Shown here: piece after piece, positions 1-10,500 of the stretch
Layout of the letters: every line of letters starts with the position of its first letter
Numbering within the stretch: the first letter of the stretch is position 1
Assembly: GCA_029204225.1 (NCBI GenBank)
Contig: MU833435.1
Location: 1-56,466, forward strand
Direction: 5' to 3'
DNA from: Diphasiastrum complanatum
Lineage: Eukaryota > Streptophyta > Lycopodiopsida > Lycopodiales > Lycopodiaceae
DNA length: 56,466 nt
The notes under the pieces: model-generated
Database searches by the model: none
Seen by the model: the letters and a program-made list of their open reading frames with translations, nothing else
What the model was told of the DNA's origin: nothing
Position numbers and translations under genes: made by a program

Positions 1-344
1 ACTACCCATTTTTTTCTCCTCCAATTCGAAGGTCAAACGAGCTACTATCTATTCAAAGGGCCACTTCTGAACTTCTTTGAAAGGCCATGAAAAGAGCTCT
101 ATCGTATTCTTTGAAGGGCAATATTTAGTTCATTCCCTCATTCTTCGGGCGACATTCGACTAACTATTGAAGGACTTCAATGCACCAATCAAAAGTCTGA
201 ATGCACAAACTATCGATTGTTCTCTCTTCACAAACTATCGGTTGTTATCTCTTCACGTAGGGCAGCGAAACTCTTTCATCTCTTCTGCCACACAGTTGCG
301 AAGGCTATAATGAATGAAGCAAAAAAAAAAAGGATCGCACACTT
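1..344. other. Left edge, no gene seen
   Basis: No coding signal was found apart from shadows of the copia element to the right. A short tandem duplication with a period of about 25 bases lies near 206-255, built on 'acaaactatcg' followed by a pyrimidine-rich stretch. Confidence 0.4.
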
Positions 345-1010
345 CCTGTCCACTTGGCTATCTGCAGGTTCTAGATCTGCATCAGCTGCACCAACCATCT
401 TATTTTCATTGAAAAAATACAATCTGACTTATTTGTATCTTCTTGTTGAAAGATTATCAAGTTTGTATCCTTTCTCATGCAAAGTATTCCCAACAAACAT
501 GCATTTCTCCACCTTATCATCAAGCTTCTGCAGCAATTCTATAGAGATGTGTGTGCATAGGCTTCACACCCTCGGGTTTGTTGCCATAGTACTTCTCTTC
601 GGGTGTCCTTCCTTCAATAGCTTTGTGAGGCGATCAATTTTAAAGATACGTTACTATTTGGACAGCTTCAACCCAAAAAAAAAAAAAAAAAAAAAAAAAA
701 CCTCTCGATAAACCACTTGCCTTGAGTATAGTTCTAGCCGCTTCCAAAAGAGTCCTATTCTTACGCTCAACACCATTTTGTTCCGACGTGTAGGACGTGG
801 TTAATTGGCTTTTAATGCCATTTGTTTTGTAATAATCATTAAACTCGGTTGAAATAAACTCTTCTCCCCTATCACTTCTTAAGCATTTGATTTTGATATT
901 AGAATGTAGTTCAACCATAGCTTTGAATTCAAGAAAAGTAAGAAAATGCGTGAGACTTATGCTTCAAGAAGTATACCCAAGTCTTCCTTGAATAATCATC
1001 GATGAAGGTT
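345..1010 (-). pseudogene. Ty1/copia integrase, decayed
   Basis: Integrase core and C-terminal part of a copia polyprotein, read right to left. Visible are the 'LRSDRGEEF' second-aspartate block, the 'EQNGVERKNRTL' block holding the third acidic residue, and further left the 'EGRTPEEKYYG' and 'KLDDKVEKCMFVG' blocks typical of the region after the core. The frame is broken by stops (for example in the 'LINRSP' region near 635) and a run of 26 A bases at 675-700 sits inside the codons for the conserved 'GFWVEA' segment, turning them into a poly-Phe stretch. It is the downstream continuation of the gag and pre-integrase blocks at 1049-2598. Family assignment is firm; activity is excluded. Confidence 0.85.
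675..700. repeat. (A)26 homopolymer inside integrase
   Basis: An uninterrupted run of 26 A bases on the plus strand (T on the coding strand). Relatives have only a few T bases at this place (Gly-Phe-Trp codons), so it looks like slippage expansion within a dead ORF, or an assembly or sequencing effect. Confidence 0.9.
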
Positions 1011-1048
1011 ATTTTGAGCCACCAATACTTTGGCTCGCTATGAATGAG

Positions 1049-1538
1049 CTAGATTGATTTGGCTCGCGTTGAACCATCCAACGGAAACTTTTGTCGATGG
1101 TGCTTACCATAGACACAAGGTTCACATACCCTTTGGCCAATTTCGATTGGAGGCAAGCAAAGTACAAGATTTTGATCATAAAGATATTTGATCCTTTTAT
1201 AATGTAAGTGACTGTATCTTCTATGCCAAAGTAAACTTTGATTAACAACTTTTGAAGACAACACATCTTGATCAAGTATTGTAAGCTTGTACAATTATCC
1301 TTCATCTCTAAAGGCGCTAGCAATGATTTCTTATCTTGTTTTGAGTCTTTAATAAAGCACCTATCATGTAGAATTCCACAAACATGTCTTGATGGGTTAT
1401 AGCAAAAACCGATAAAAGATTTCGAGCAAGGTTAGAAATAAGCAAAGCATTCTTGATCACACTTGAAAATCTAGAATTGAATTGAATTGGAATATCACCT
1501 TTGCCAACTATATCTTGTGTGCTATTATCTCCTAGCAC
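1049..1538 (-). pseudogene. Ty1/copia protease tail and pre-integrase domain
   Basis: The right half (1317-1538) reads 'GDNSTQDIVGKGDI' then 'NLARNLLSV', the conserved segment just after the aspartic protease in copia polyproteins. The left half (1049-1294) reads 'LWHRRYSHLHYKRI' then 'CEPCVYGKHHRQKF', the GAG-pre-integrase zinc-binding H-H-C-C arrangement. The two halves are in different frames, so at least one frameshift separates them. Same element as the gag at 2020-2598 and the integrase at 345-1010. Confidence 0.8.
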
Positions 1539-1584
1539 AACTTAAACATTTATACCCTTGGAAAAGGATGAAAACCAATCCTTT

Positions 1585-2020
1585 CTAAAAGTCATGTGTG
1601 AAGATGCTCCGCTGTCCATTACCCATCTCGCCACTTGTTGAGGTTGGACTCACCATGAATAGGTACTCATCGCTAAGACCACCACCACCAACAAAGTTGG
1701 TTGATTCATCTTCGGCTTGCTTGGTTGATTGAGAGTTTGATTTCCATTTGATTTGTGCTTCCGCTGCAGCTTGTTTGATTCGGCAATCCAATGTTGAATG
1801 TCTGCTCTTTTCGCAATAGAAACAAGGGCCTTGTACATTTTTTGTTGAAGAAAAAGAAACTTGCTTTTGCTTCGCCTTAGATGGATTGTCCTTGAGCCAA
1901 CACTCTGCTTCTTTGTGGCTTTTCCTATCACAAATAGAGCACTTAAAATTGTTAGAAGCATTAGAACCTTGTTTTTTCTTATTCTTTGGATTTTCCTTGT
2001 TGTTCTATGCAACAAGAGCT
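1585..2020 (-). pseudogene. Copia gag tail with two CCHC zinc knuckles
   Basis: Translation of the minus strand gives two tandem CX2CX4HX4C nucleic-acid-binding knuckles: 'CSICDRKSHKEAEC' (about 1895-1940) and 'CFYCEKSRHSTLDC' (about 1795-1835). They sit just after the capsid-like gag domain at 2020-2598. A gag with two knuckles is less usual in copia elements than one. Frame changes between gag and this block suggest decay. Confidence 0.75.
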
Positions 2021-2598
2021 TAAGATTGTGCATTAACCTTTGATGTCCCATAAGTTTGGGATCTTAATTCTTCTTGAAGAAGAATTCCAGCCACATCATC
2101 GTAGCTTGGCGATTTCTCTCTAACATTTAATGTTGTAACAAGATGCTGGAATTGTGGAGAAAGCCCATTAAGGGTGACACTAACCATGTCTAGGTCATCT
2201 ACATCATTCCCTACATCCTTCAATTGATCTACCACATCTTTGATTCTCATCAAGAACGGTGTTATAGCTTCTCCCTCACTCATTTTCAAGGTATGAAACT
2301 TTTGCTTGAGGGAGAGGATCCTAGTGGTGGAAGATGTCTCAAACATTTGTTGGAATGTCTCCCAAGCCTCCCTAGATGGTTTGACAGCAGTGACATGTGG
2401 AATAAAGCTATCATTAATAGGCATATTGATTATGGCTAGTGCTCTACTAGCTCTTTTATCAAAAACTTTTTTCTTCTTGAAAGTTACATCCTCATCATCA
2501 GATGTATCATTTTTAGGAGGAGATTCATCTTCTCCTATTGTCAAATCCCATAGATCTAGCATAACCAAAATATTCTTGATTTTAAATTTCCAAACCAT
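2020..2598 (-). pseudogene. Ty1/copia gag (UBN2-type capsid)
   Basis: A 192-residue open stretch with the gag pattern of plant copia elements: 'MVWKFKIKNIL' near the start, 'KASRALAII'-like and 'AWETFQQMFETSSTTRILSLKQKF' in the middle, and 'LNGLSPQFQHLVTTL' near the end. The true start is further right, because 'FPLEKVPN' precedes it in frame but is followed by a stop near 2615. Gag makes the virus-like particle of the element. No 5' LTR for this minus-strand element was identified; a plus-strand LTR lies directly beyond it. Confidence 0.85.
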
Positions 2599-2789
2599 GT
2601 AATTTTTACTATCAATTTGGAACTTTCTCCAAGGGAAATAAATTCTCCCTATTCAACCATAAAGTATATGTAAAGATCTTTCTAGAAACCACACAAAAAA
2701 GATTAGAAAAGACCTTATAGGCAAAATCTGATCATAAAATCAGATTTGCCTCCTCCTTTTGCTTCCTCTAGAGAGAAAATCTCCATTAG

Positions 2790-3622
2790 TTGGGCTTTTC
2801 ATATGTCATTTGATATTTATGAGAAACATTTACTAAGTATTATTTGTCCTTGTGGGCTCCTACCAGTAGGGCACAAACACTAGTCCTATTTTGGGTCCTC
2901 GTATATTGTTAATAGGGTTCCAATTTCCATGCGGCAGCTTTGAGATCAGCTTACATTCTGGCTTAGATTACAATCAATTCAGATCATTTAATATACTTGT
3001 CAGGTTGTTCTTTGGTTATTGTTTTACCTCAAATTGCTCTATGCGTTTTTGGTATTCTCTTTATCTGCACGGAGATGTTTTGCTGCTGACTTGGTTTTGA
3101 GCACTTGTTTGCCAAAGGGAGGTTGGGTGCCACATTCTAGAATCATTAGATCTAGTTATAGTCGGTGCTATGATTGTTCCATTTAAGAATGCGGGGTTTT
3201 GCAGACTCTGATTTTGTTCCTTTCTCTATAGTGGTGTCAGAAATAGAAACCCGCACCTTTATATCAGGTTTCTATGGTCCAATGTCAAGTTTATTGTTAA
3301 ACTTAAACCCTACCAATGTTGTATACCCATGGAGGCCTTTATTTTTAATGTTAATTCACCTTGTGAGTTCTGGGGCCCATTTTAAAAAAATGGCCTTAGA
3401 GCCCATACGAATTTGACACTTCATATTCACTCCACATGAGGAGAATTGTAGAGGGTTTATTTGTGCAATACAAGCTTTGAGTTTTCTCTCTAAATTTAGC
3501 TCTCTCTTTCTTGAGGATTGTTGTTCTATGGCTGTCCACTATTTTTCAGATGTGAAAATTTTTTGATGTGCTTGATTGTTAGCATCTTAGATTCAGCCCA
3601 ATAGCATTTGAAATCACCTACA
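2790..3622 (+). repeat. LTR, plus orientation
   Basis: The right border is set by '...CACCTACA' followed by two spacer bases and a tRNA-Met-type primer site at 3625. The last 28 bases (3595-3622) recur exactly at 9283-9310. An internal stretch near 3120-3150 ('TTGGGTGCCACATTC') is a diverged copy of 7828-7845, so related LTR sequence also lies inside racemase intron 5. The left border is not resolved; about 2790 is an estimate. Confidence 0.5.
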
Positions 3623-3624
3623 TT

Positions 3625-3636
3625 TGGTATCAAAGC
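3625..3636 (+). other. Primer-binding site, tRNA-Met type
   Basis: 'TGGTATCAAAGC' differs at one base from the usual plant copia primer site complementary to initiator tRNA-Met (TGGTATCAGAGC). It starts two bases after the LTR end, the normal spacing. No coding region of the element follows, so the internal part is lost. Confidence 0.65.
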
Positions 3637-4518
3637 AACTAAGATCCAATTTCCTCCAAACTTTGCATTTTTCAGATAGGACTCTTGGCATCCTTGAAAG
3701 GTATCTTTGTTCATATCACATTTTTGGTATAGATTTCTATCAAAAGTATCAAACAGGGATTCTAGCTACTGGAGGGGCAAAGTTTGATCTATAATTTGCA
3801 TGCTGAACTTCAATGAGGCAATTATCCGCGTCATTATAGTCGGCACCGAAATAAAAGTTCTTCCCTCGAGACTGCAACTTGCAAACATGCATATTATTCC
3901 TTGAGACATATTAAAAGTGTTCCAAGGTCATGTTTGTAGAAAATGATAAAAGTACCCTTTGGCCCAAACAATATGATCTAATGTGCTAGTCAATATTGCC
4001 TAATGCCATTTAAATAACATGGGGTCCAAGGCCCTGGCCAAGGAAGTGCCAATAATATGACCATAAATTCTCCGTTTGAGCACAATTATCACCACAACTG
4101 CACTATGATCTGAATACATTATATAACTATTCCCAAATTTTAGCATACGGTTAAGGTATGAAGTACCATCAAGTTCAATATTGGGCTAAAATGCAAAACT
4201 AATAATGATAACAACGATCAAAATGTAGAAAACACCTTTGGCAATTTGTGTTATCCAGCATAATATCATGATGGCATCTGCGATAAATTGTAAACATCAA
4301 CTGAAATCAGTTTTATGTTCTACTTGGTCAAAACCTTACATCAAAAATCAAGTTCAAACAGATTAGATATTCTTGCTCCGGGCATTGGATATCAACATCT
4401 AATAAAATAACTGAAGTACGGATAGGCTAACACATTCACATCTTCCTTCTTGGTTCCACATGATCCATTTACAAAATGTTGGAAAATCTATAATAATTAC
4501 CTGATGCAGCTCTTTCTT
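3637..4518. other. 3' flank of the racemase gene
   Basis: No coding signal on either strand. It contains the 3' UTR of the racemase gene (minus strand) to an unknown extent and remnants of the LTR element at 2790-3636. Confidence 0.4.
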
Positions 4519-7500
4519 TTATGTTTGGCAAGCACAATTCATATAATCCCACAATGGATCTAAATCGACGTTTCCACCAGAAAGCACAATGCCAATACTT
4601 CTGCATTCAGCAACATCTGGATGGCTTGCAGATTGTTTTGAAAGCACAGCGGCTAAGCCAATTGCTCCACTGGGCTCCACCACTATTTTCAAGCTTTCAT
4701 ACAACATTTTCATCCCTTTCACAATGTCCTTATCATTTACCACAATAATATCATCCACCAAATCTCGTATCACGGGCCTGTTCAAATTTGAAGACATTGA
4801 AAACAACCACATCAGGAACAAGCAATGGAAGATTCCTTGAAGATGTTTTCATAGCTTATACTCAGCAATAGGCTTTCACTGATTAGACATACACTATCAC
4901 ATATGCTACATCACACGTGGACTCTGGAGTTTTATTCATCTGACACCTCCTATAACGTTACACTCTGTATAACATCTTGCATTATCTTGCTTGAAGAACA
5001 TAACTGGTTTCCAAAAACATTCTACATGTAATTGTAAGCATTCTACATACTAAAAAACTTAAGGTCTCAAATCCTAAAGAAATTTTCGCATCAAATCCTA
5101 ACAGATCAAGCAGCACCAAAAATTAAAATCTGGTATATTTCAATTAGTATGATGAATGAGGTCTAAGGACAGATCATGTGCCTGATTGAAGGAAATTTTA
5201 AGCTAAAGCATCATGCTCACAAATTTCAGATATTTATGAACCTGAAGAGGCATTCAGAGAAGTCAAGGTTTCTTTCAGGTTATACCCTAGGGATTCACCA
5301 GTCAGAAGGTAGTTTTTTAAAATGAAGCTCAATGTTATTTTCAAGGACCAAAACCATATTTGTTTCCTCAATTTACACATGGATTGAGGAAGGATTTTCT
5401 TTTCTTGTGGAACTAACCTGCCAGCTCACAGTTATCTTTTACGCACTGAAGTAAATATTGCATGCTGTGAAGAATTATCAACTCTGGTTGAGTTGAAGGT
5501 GAGATCAATAAAAGCCAAGAACTTACATGCTCAAGCATGTTCTGCTGGAAGATTATTTTTCTCCTGAAGATAAGAACTCTGTAGCTGTGAAAACTTTAAC
5601 ATGATGACAACCTGGGTTGACAAACTTCATGCTCACTCAAGGGACAGGAGGCAAATGCTGTAATTGACATGGCCTCTACAATACGTTAAAAAAAATGGAA
5701 CATGATCTTGACAGCTTAGAATATACACTCACAAAAATATCTCCCTGGTGATTCATTGGTGAAGCTGATAATAACTAAGCAAAGCAATTAACCTGGAAAC
5801 ATATCCCCTCACAAACTTGCTAGCCTTAATTGATGCTAGTCTTTGAGGTTTTGGAGCTAATAAAGAAAGAAAACTGTCCCGTTAGCTCGTAGGAGTAAGA
5901 CTCCAACTGCATGGATGTATGTCAGGCCAAAAGTGCAATTGGCCAATGTATATCATGATCCATTGCCCTTTCTCCTGGCCCTATGTCCATCGTGCCTCCT
6001 GTTGGGTGTCCCAAGGTTGTTGATGTTCCTCTTACCATGGATTGGTTGATAGCTGGAGTATGGCGTTGGTAACAGCTCAGCCTACTTAATTGTTAATAGT
6101 ACAAATTTGCGGCTAAATAATTTAGACACAGTTATCAGCAGGGCCTGAATTTAAAAATGTTTTTCCAAGCAGGACAAGATTCCATTCCAAGTTGAACAAG
6201 TGGGTCAATGTGCCCAGTCTCTGACAAAACGAACTATGACAAGTTTGTCGGTAGATTGGTGCAACATAACCATCTAGCATGTAAATTTTGTGTTAATCAA
6301 TGAACGATGTCAAAGGTTGCCTATGTGATACAGTGATTCAGTGTTGCCATGGCTAGTCATGTGCCAGAGTATTCCAAGAATTACTAATGTGCCTCTCCCT
6401 CTATCTGAAATACCTTGCATTCATAAACAGATATCACATTTCGATGACATCATGCACCCTTTTAAAATCAACCAAAAGCCTTACAAGAGAAATGGGCATG
6501 TTATTCACAAACAATGTTTATTTGCCACATTGAAGATTTATAGGAGAAATACACCTTGAATTTCAAAAGCAGCTCAAGACATTTGTCAAAGCTATGCAAA
6601 TGCAGATTGTAAAAGCATGTTCGTGACGCAGTTGCAGACTTCTCACATACACCAGCATGGGTCTCAGACATCATGTTATTTTATGTCACTCATATTCAGA
6701 CCACGTAGTTTAGTTCAGTTGGTTTAGTTTGGACCCTATGGGTCCCATCCAAGGTTGCAGTCCGCGTTCCGGAATGCGATCCGGGATTTCCCATTAGGGT
6801 TTCCCGGAACGCAATTTTTTTTTTTTTGTATAGTTGCCAATATGGGTATCATGTGAAAGGATATCAAAAAGCAATTGTTATGCAGATCTGTTGCTTGGTT
6901 TCAGATGGCTGCGGGCTACATTGATTAGAAATCTGGACATCAGTAGATGGTTTCAGAAAATTGGCTGCATTTTCATATGGTTTCAGAAATTTGAACTGTG
7001 TAGTTTGCCGACTGTTTTGGGTGCGAAACACCAAAAAGTGTGTTTTCACTCAGGGAGTTGGAAGGCCAAATCATGAAAAGGCCTTACCGTCGGGGTTTAG
7101 GGTCTACCGGCAGCCCCCGGACCCCGCCGTTGGGGGGCGTTGACCCCTAAACCGACTACCGCCCCCCGAACCCCCTATTTCAGCTATTCCAAAAGAGGTA
7201 TACAATTCCCGCCAATCTAAGGAAGGCTCCTTCTAACTCTTTCTATCATTTTCTAACAGAAAACGGAATCAGTAGATCTGCAAACCATTGGCATCACAAC
7301 ACCATTCAAAACTAATTTAGTTAGTATTAAACTCAAAAAAAAAAAAAAATTGGCCATTACTCCTTTGACCACAAAAAAAAAATAAAAAAAATTGCGATCC
7401 GGGTCGCGGATCGCTGACGTTCCGGATCGCACGATCCGGAACGTTTTTGCAGCGGATCGTGATCCGCTGCAACACAGGTCCCATCATATATTAATTACCC

Positions 7501-10500
7501 TTCACTATTTGCACTTCCATTATTTGCGCTATGAATGGACCCAACTTAGGAACTCACAGTTCTAGCTCTTTCAAACAATATAAATAGGGCCATTGTGGCC
7601 TCATTTACGTAGCCATTGATTAGAGAGCAGAGCTAGCTTTCAGTTCCAATCCTCAGCAAGTTCAAGTTTCAATTCAACTCAGCAGTTCTTTTACCAGCAT
7701 TGCAATATTGTTATTCGATTGATCAACTCCATTACATTTCTTATTACCTACTTTTGCAGTTCTTTCAATGTTCTATGTGTTATTTGACTAAGAACCTTTA
7801 CAAAAATAACTTTTGGCCAAGTCGGATTGGGTGCTACATTCGACAATGTTAAGATCCTCTTTTCAGTTGGGCCTTTGATTGTTTTGAACTAGCTTTTGTT
7901 TTTTGGGAAGAAAATGCTATGTCTTTTGCAATGATGGCCAAAGTGTCAAGTACCCAGGATCCTGTCACATTTCATGACGCAACTAGATCAAGTGTTTAGG
8001 TTGATGCAATACAAAATGAATACGATTCTATTCTTGAGAATAAAACATGGGAGGTTGTTGAACTACCTAAGGATAAGAATGTAATAGGAGTGAAATGGAT
8101 CTTCAAAACGAAGTATAAATCAGATGGACCTTATGACCATAGTTTTCTCTGTATTGAAGAGATTTTTAATCTGATTGGACCTTAGAATTTTTATTCTGAA
8201 ATAGCTGAAAATCATGCTAAGAGTAATACAAAGGTATTCCATAAGCTAGCAAACTAAAAAATTCACTCTGGCTAGTTTCTGAAGGTGTTCACTTTGTACC
8301 TTTCTAAGGATTAAGAGACTTTGTCTTATACTTTGTTGTGTACTTGTTAGGATCTATTTGGAATCTGGATCTTTGTTCTTCCTACAATAGTGCACTTCTA
8401 CGGCTCAAAACAGTTCCTCAACTATATGCATAGTAGTTTCCAATTTCACTAGTTTCTAGGGCTTGATCTTTTTTGTAACTTTTCTTGTGCCCTAAACAAT
8501 TTTATGTCACTAACGTTTTCTACAACAAGGCGACTCTGTTGTACCATCAATCTAACATATAGAGGTTAGAGACATCAAATTTCTATTCTTTAAAGCCTTT
8601 AATCACTTCATCTCTTTCATGTTTTTGTATAAATTTTTCCAGATTGTGTTAGATGATAGAGCATTCTTTTTCCTATCACACTTTGCCCCAGATCCTTTTT
8701 ATGGTTTTCCATTGGATATCTGCAGGTCATTTCTGATCATTTTGTCCACTTTTGTTCCTCATAATGTTGTTCTTAAGCGTTATTCTTCACAAGAAATGAA
8801 TGAAATCTGTTCTAAGAACCTTTGTTTTTATTGTCATAGCCCTGATCATATTAAACATATTTGCCCACACCCCCGGCCACTTGAAACGTTACATCCTAAT
8901 TGTAAAGTATAGATTAACTATTCTTTTAATTAGTTGCCAAGGCTTTTCATTTTCTTTTGTAGCTCCTATGTAACATATGGCTCTTGGTTGTCGGCTTTTG
9001 GATATTCCACATTGGGAACCATCGCCCTTTGGATTTCTCTATCTCTATTTGTATAAATAGGCGCCCTCTTTCCGCTGAAGAGGTTAGGAAGAGCCTAAAG
9101 AGGCTGGAGAGACTAGAGAGAGTGGCAATGCTTGTGTATATACATTTTTTGTATAGAGATTTGTCTCCATTGATATCCTACTTTGCTTCCACTTGCATGC
9201 ATAATTTGTGATTGTTCATAGAACGTTCATCACTTAATTCATTGTGAACGTTTCCACTTCTAGTTCACCTTGAATTCCGACAAGCCCAATAGCATTTGAA
9301 ATCACCTACAATTATCTCATGGAGGGTTCAATCATCTTCTTTTCGTCATTTACAGCCCATTTTACATCATGAGTAGCTCATTATGCTTCGGGAACAGCTT
9401 GTGGAAGATTATGGACAACATGGTCCATGTTGGGAACACTTTGGGCAGCAAAGTGTTGAACAGCCCATAACAGTTCCTTGTCGACTATTGGAGACTTTGC
9501 AGGACAATAAAGAAATGTCTTACTACGAAGGGAAGGCACACGCCTCTTTAAAATCAGTACGTCTTGCTATTTTTTTTTGTTCTACACTTACTCTTCAACA
9601 TGATGTTGGTACATTGCCTATTCTATGTGAGCAAGTCATTGATGGTAAGGTTTGGGAGGATGTGATGCCAAAAGTGTTTGGTACTCTTTTTTATTGTCCT
9701 TATGGTAAGAAGTTTTTTCGAATGATGTGGGAGCCTATGATGGATTACAAGTCCATGTTTCGACTTATTGCCAAGTTTATGTTGGTTTCCTACTTCGGAT
9801 GGAGCATGCAAATCCTCACCCTTCGACTTGATGCTTCATTATTACGCATTCTTTTCCTTTTATATGTTGGACATAAATGAGAATGATATATTTTGATTAC
9901 CTCGGTGCGAAGTTTATTTGGCGACATGAAATTTGGACAGCAAGTTTCATTTTTCTCTTTCGAAAAGTTACTTCATGTTATGTCACGCATTTCCATTTAA
10001 GAGGGTGTTGGAATGTAAGTGGAATTGAGTTAGCTATTTTAGTATGTTCTTAACTTAGTAGGGACTCGTGGGTCCACTAGGCCTAATTGTGACAATATGT
10101 ATCCCAACTTGACATTTGGAGGTACCTTATTCTTTCTATGTAACTTATAGAAAGTTGAATAGTCAATATTCAAGTAGTTGGATAGCCAATAGTCATGAAG
10201 TTAGATAGTCATCTTGGACTATGTATATGTGTGCATCCCATTTGTATGAGACACTTTTGTAAGCAATACTGACTATTCTCCTTGGCTGTCCACGAGTTTC
10301 TACAAAAGGGTTTCTAGCCATCTCTCTCTTTCTTTTGAAAATGCTTTGTGTGATTGAATAGTTAAGATCCTGGATCCTTAGGCTTCTATTTCCTACAGAA
10401 GGGGAATCTCTTCAAGGAAATCTCTCGGGGCCACCTTCTACCTCGTTGGGTGCCCCTTCTCTGTCGCCCCATCCCCGGCTCCTTCAATCTCCCATCTCCT

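Noticed and set aside
217-711. 164-codon plus-strand ORF
   Set aside because: It is the shadow of the minus-strand copia integrase and ends in poly-Lys from the A homopolymer.
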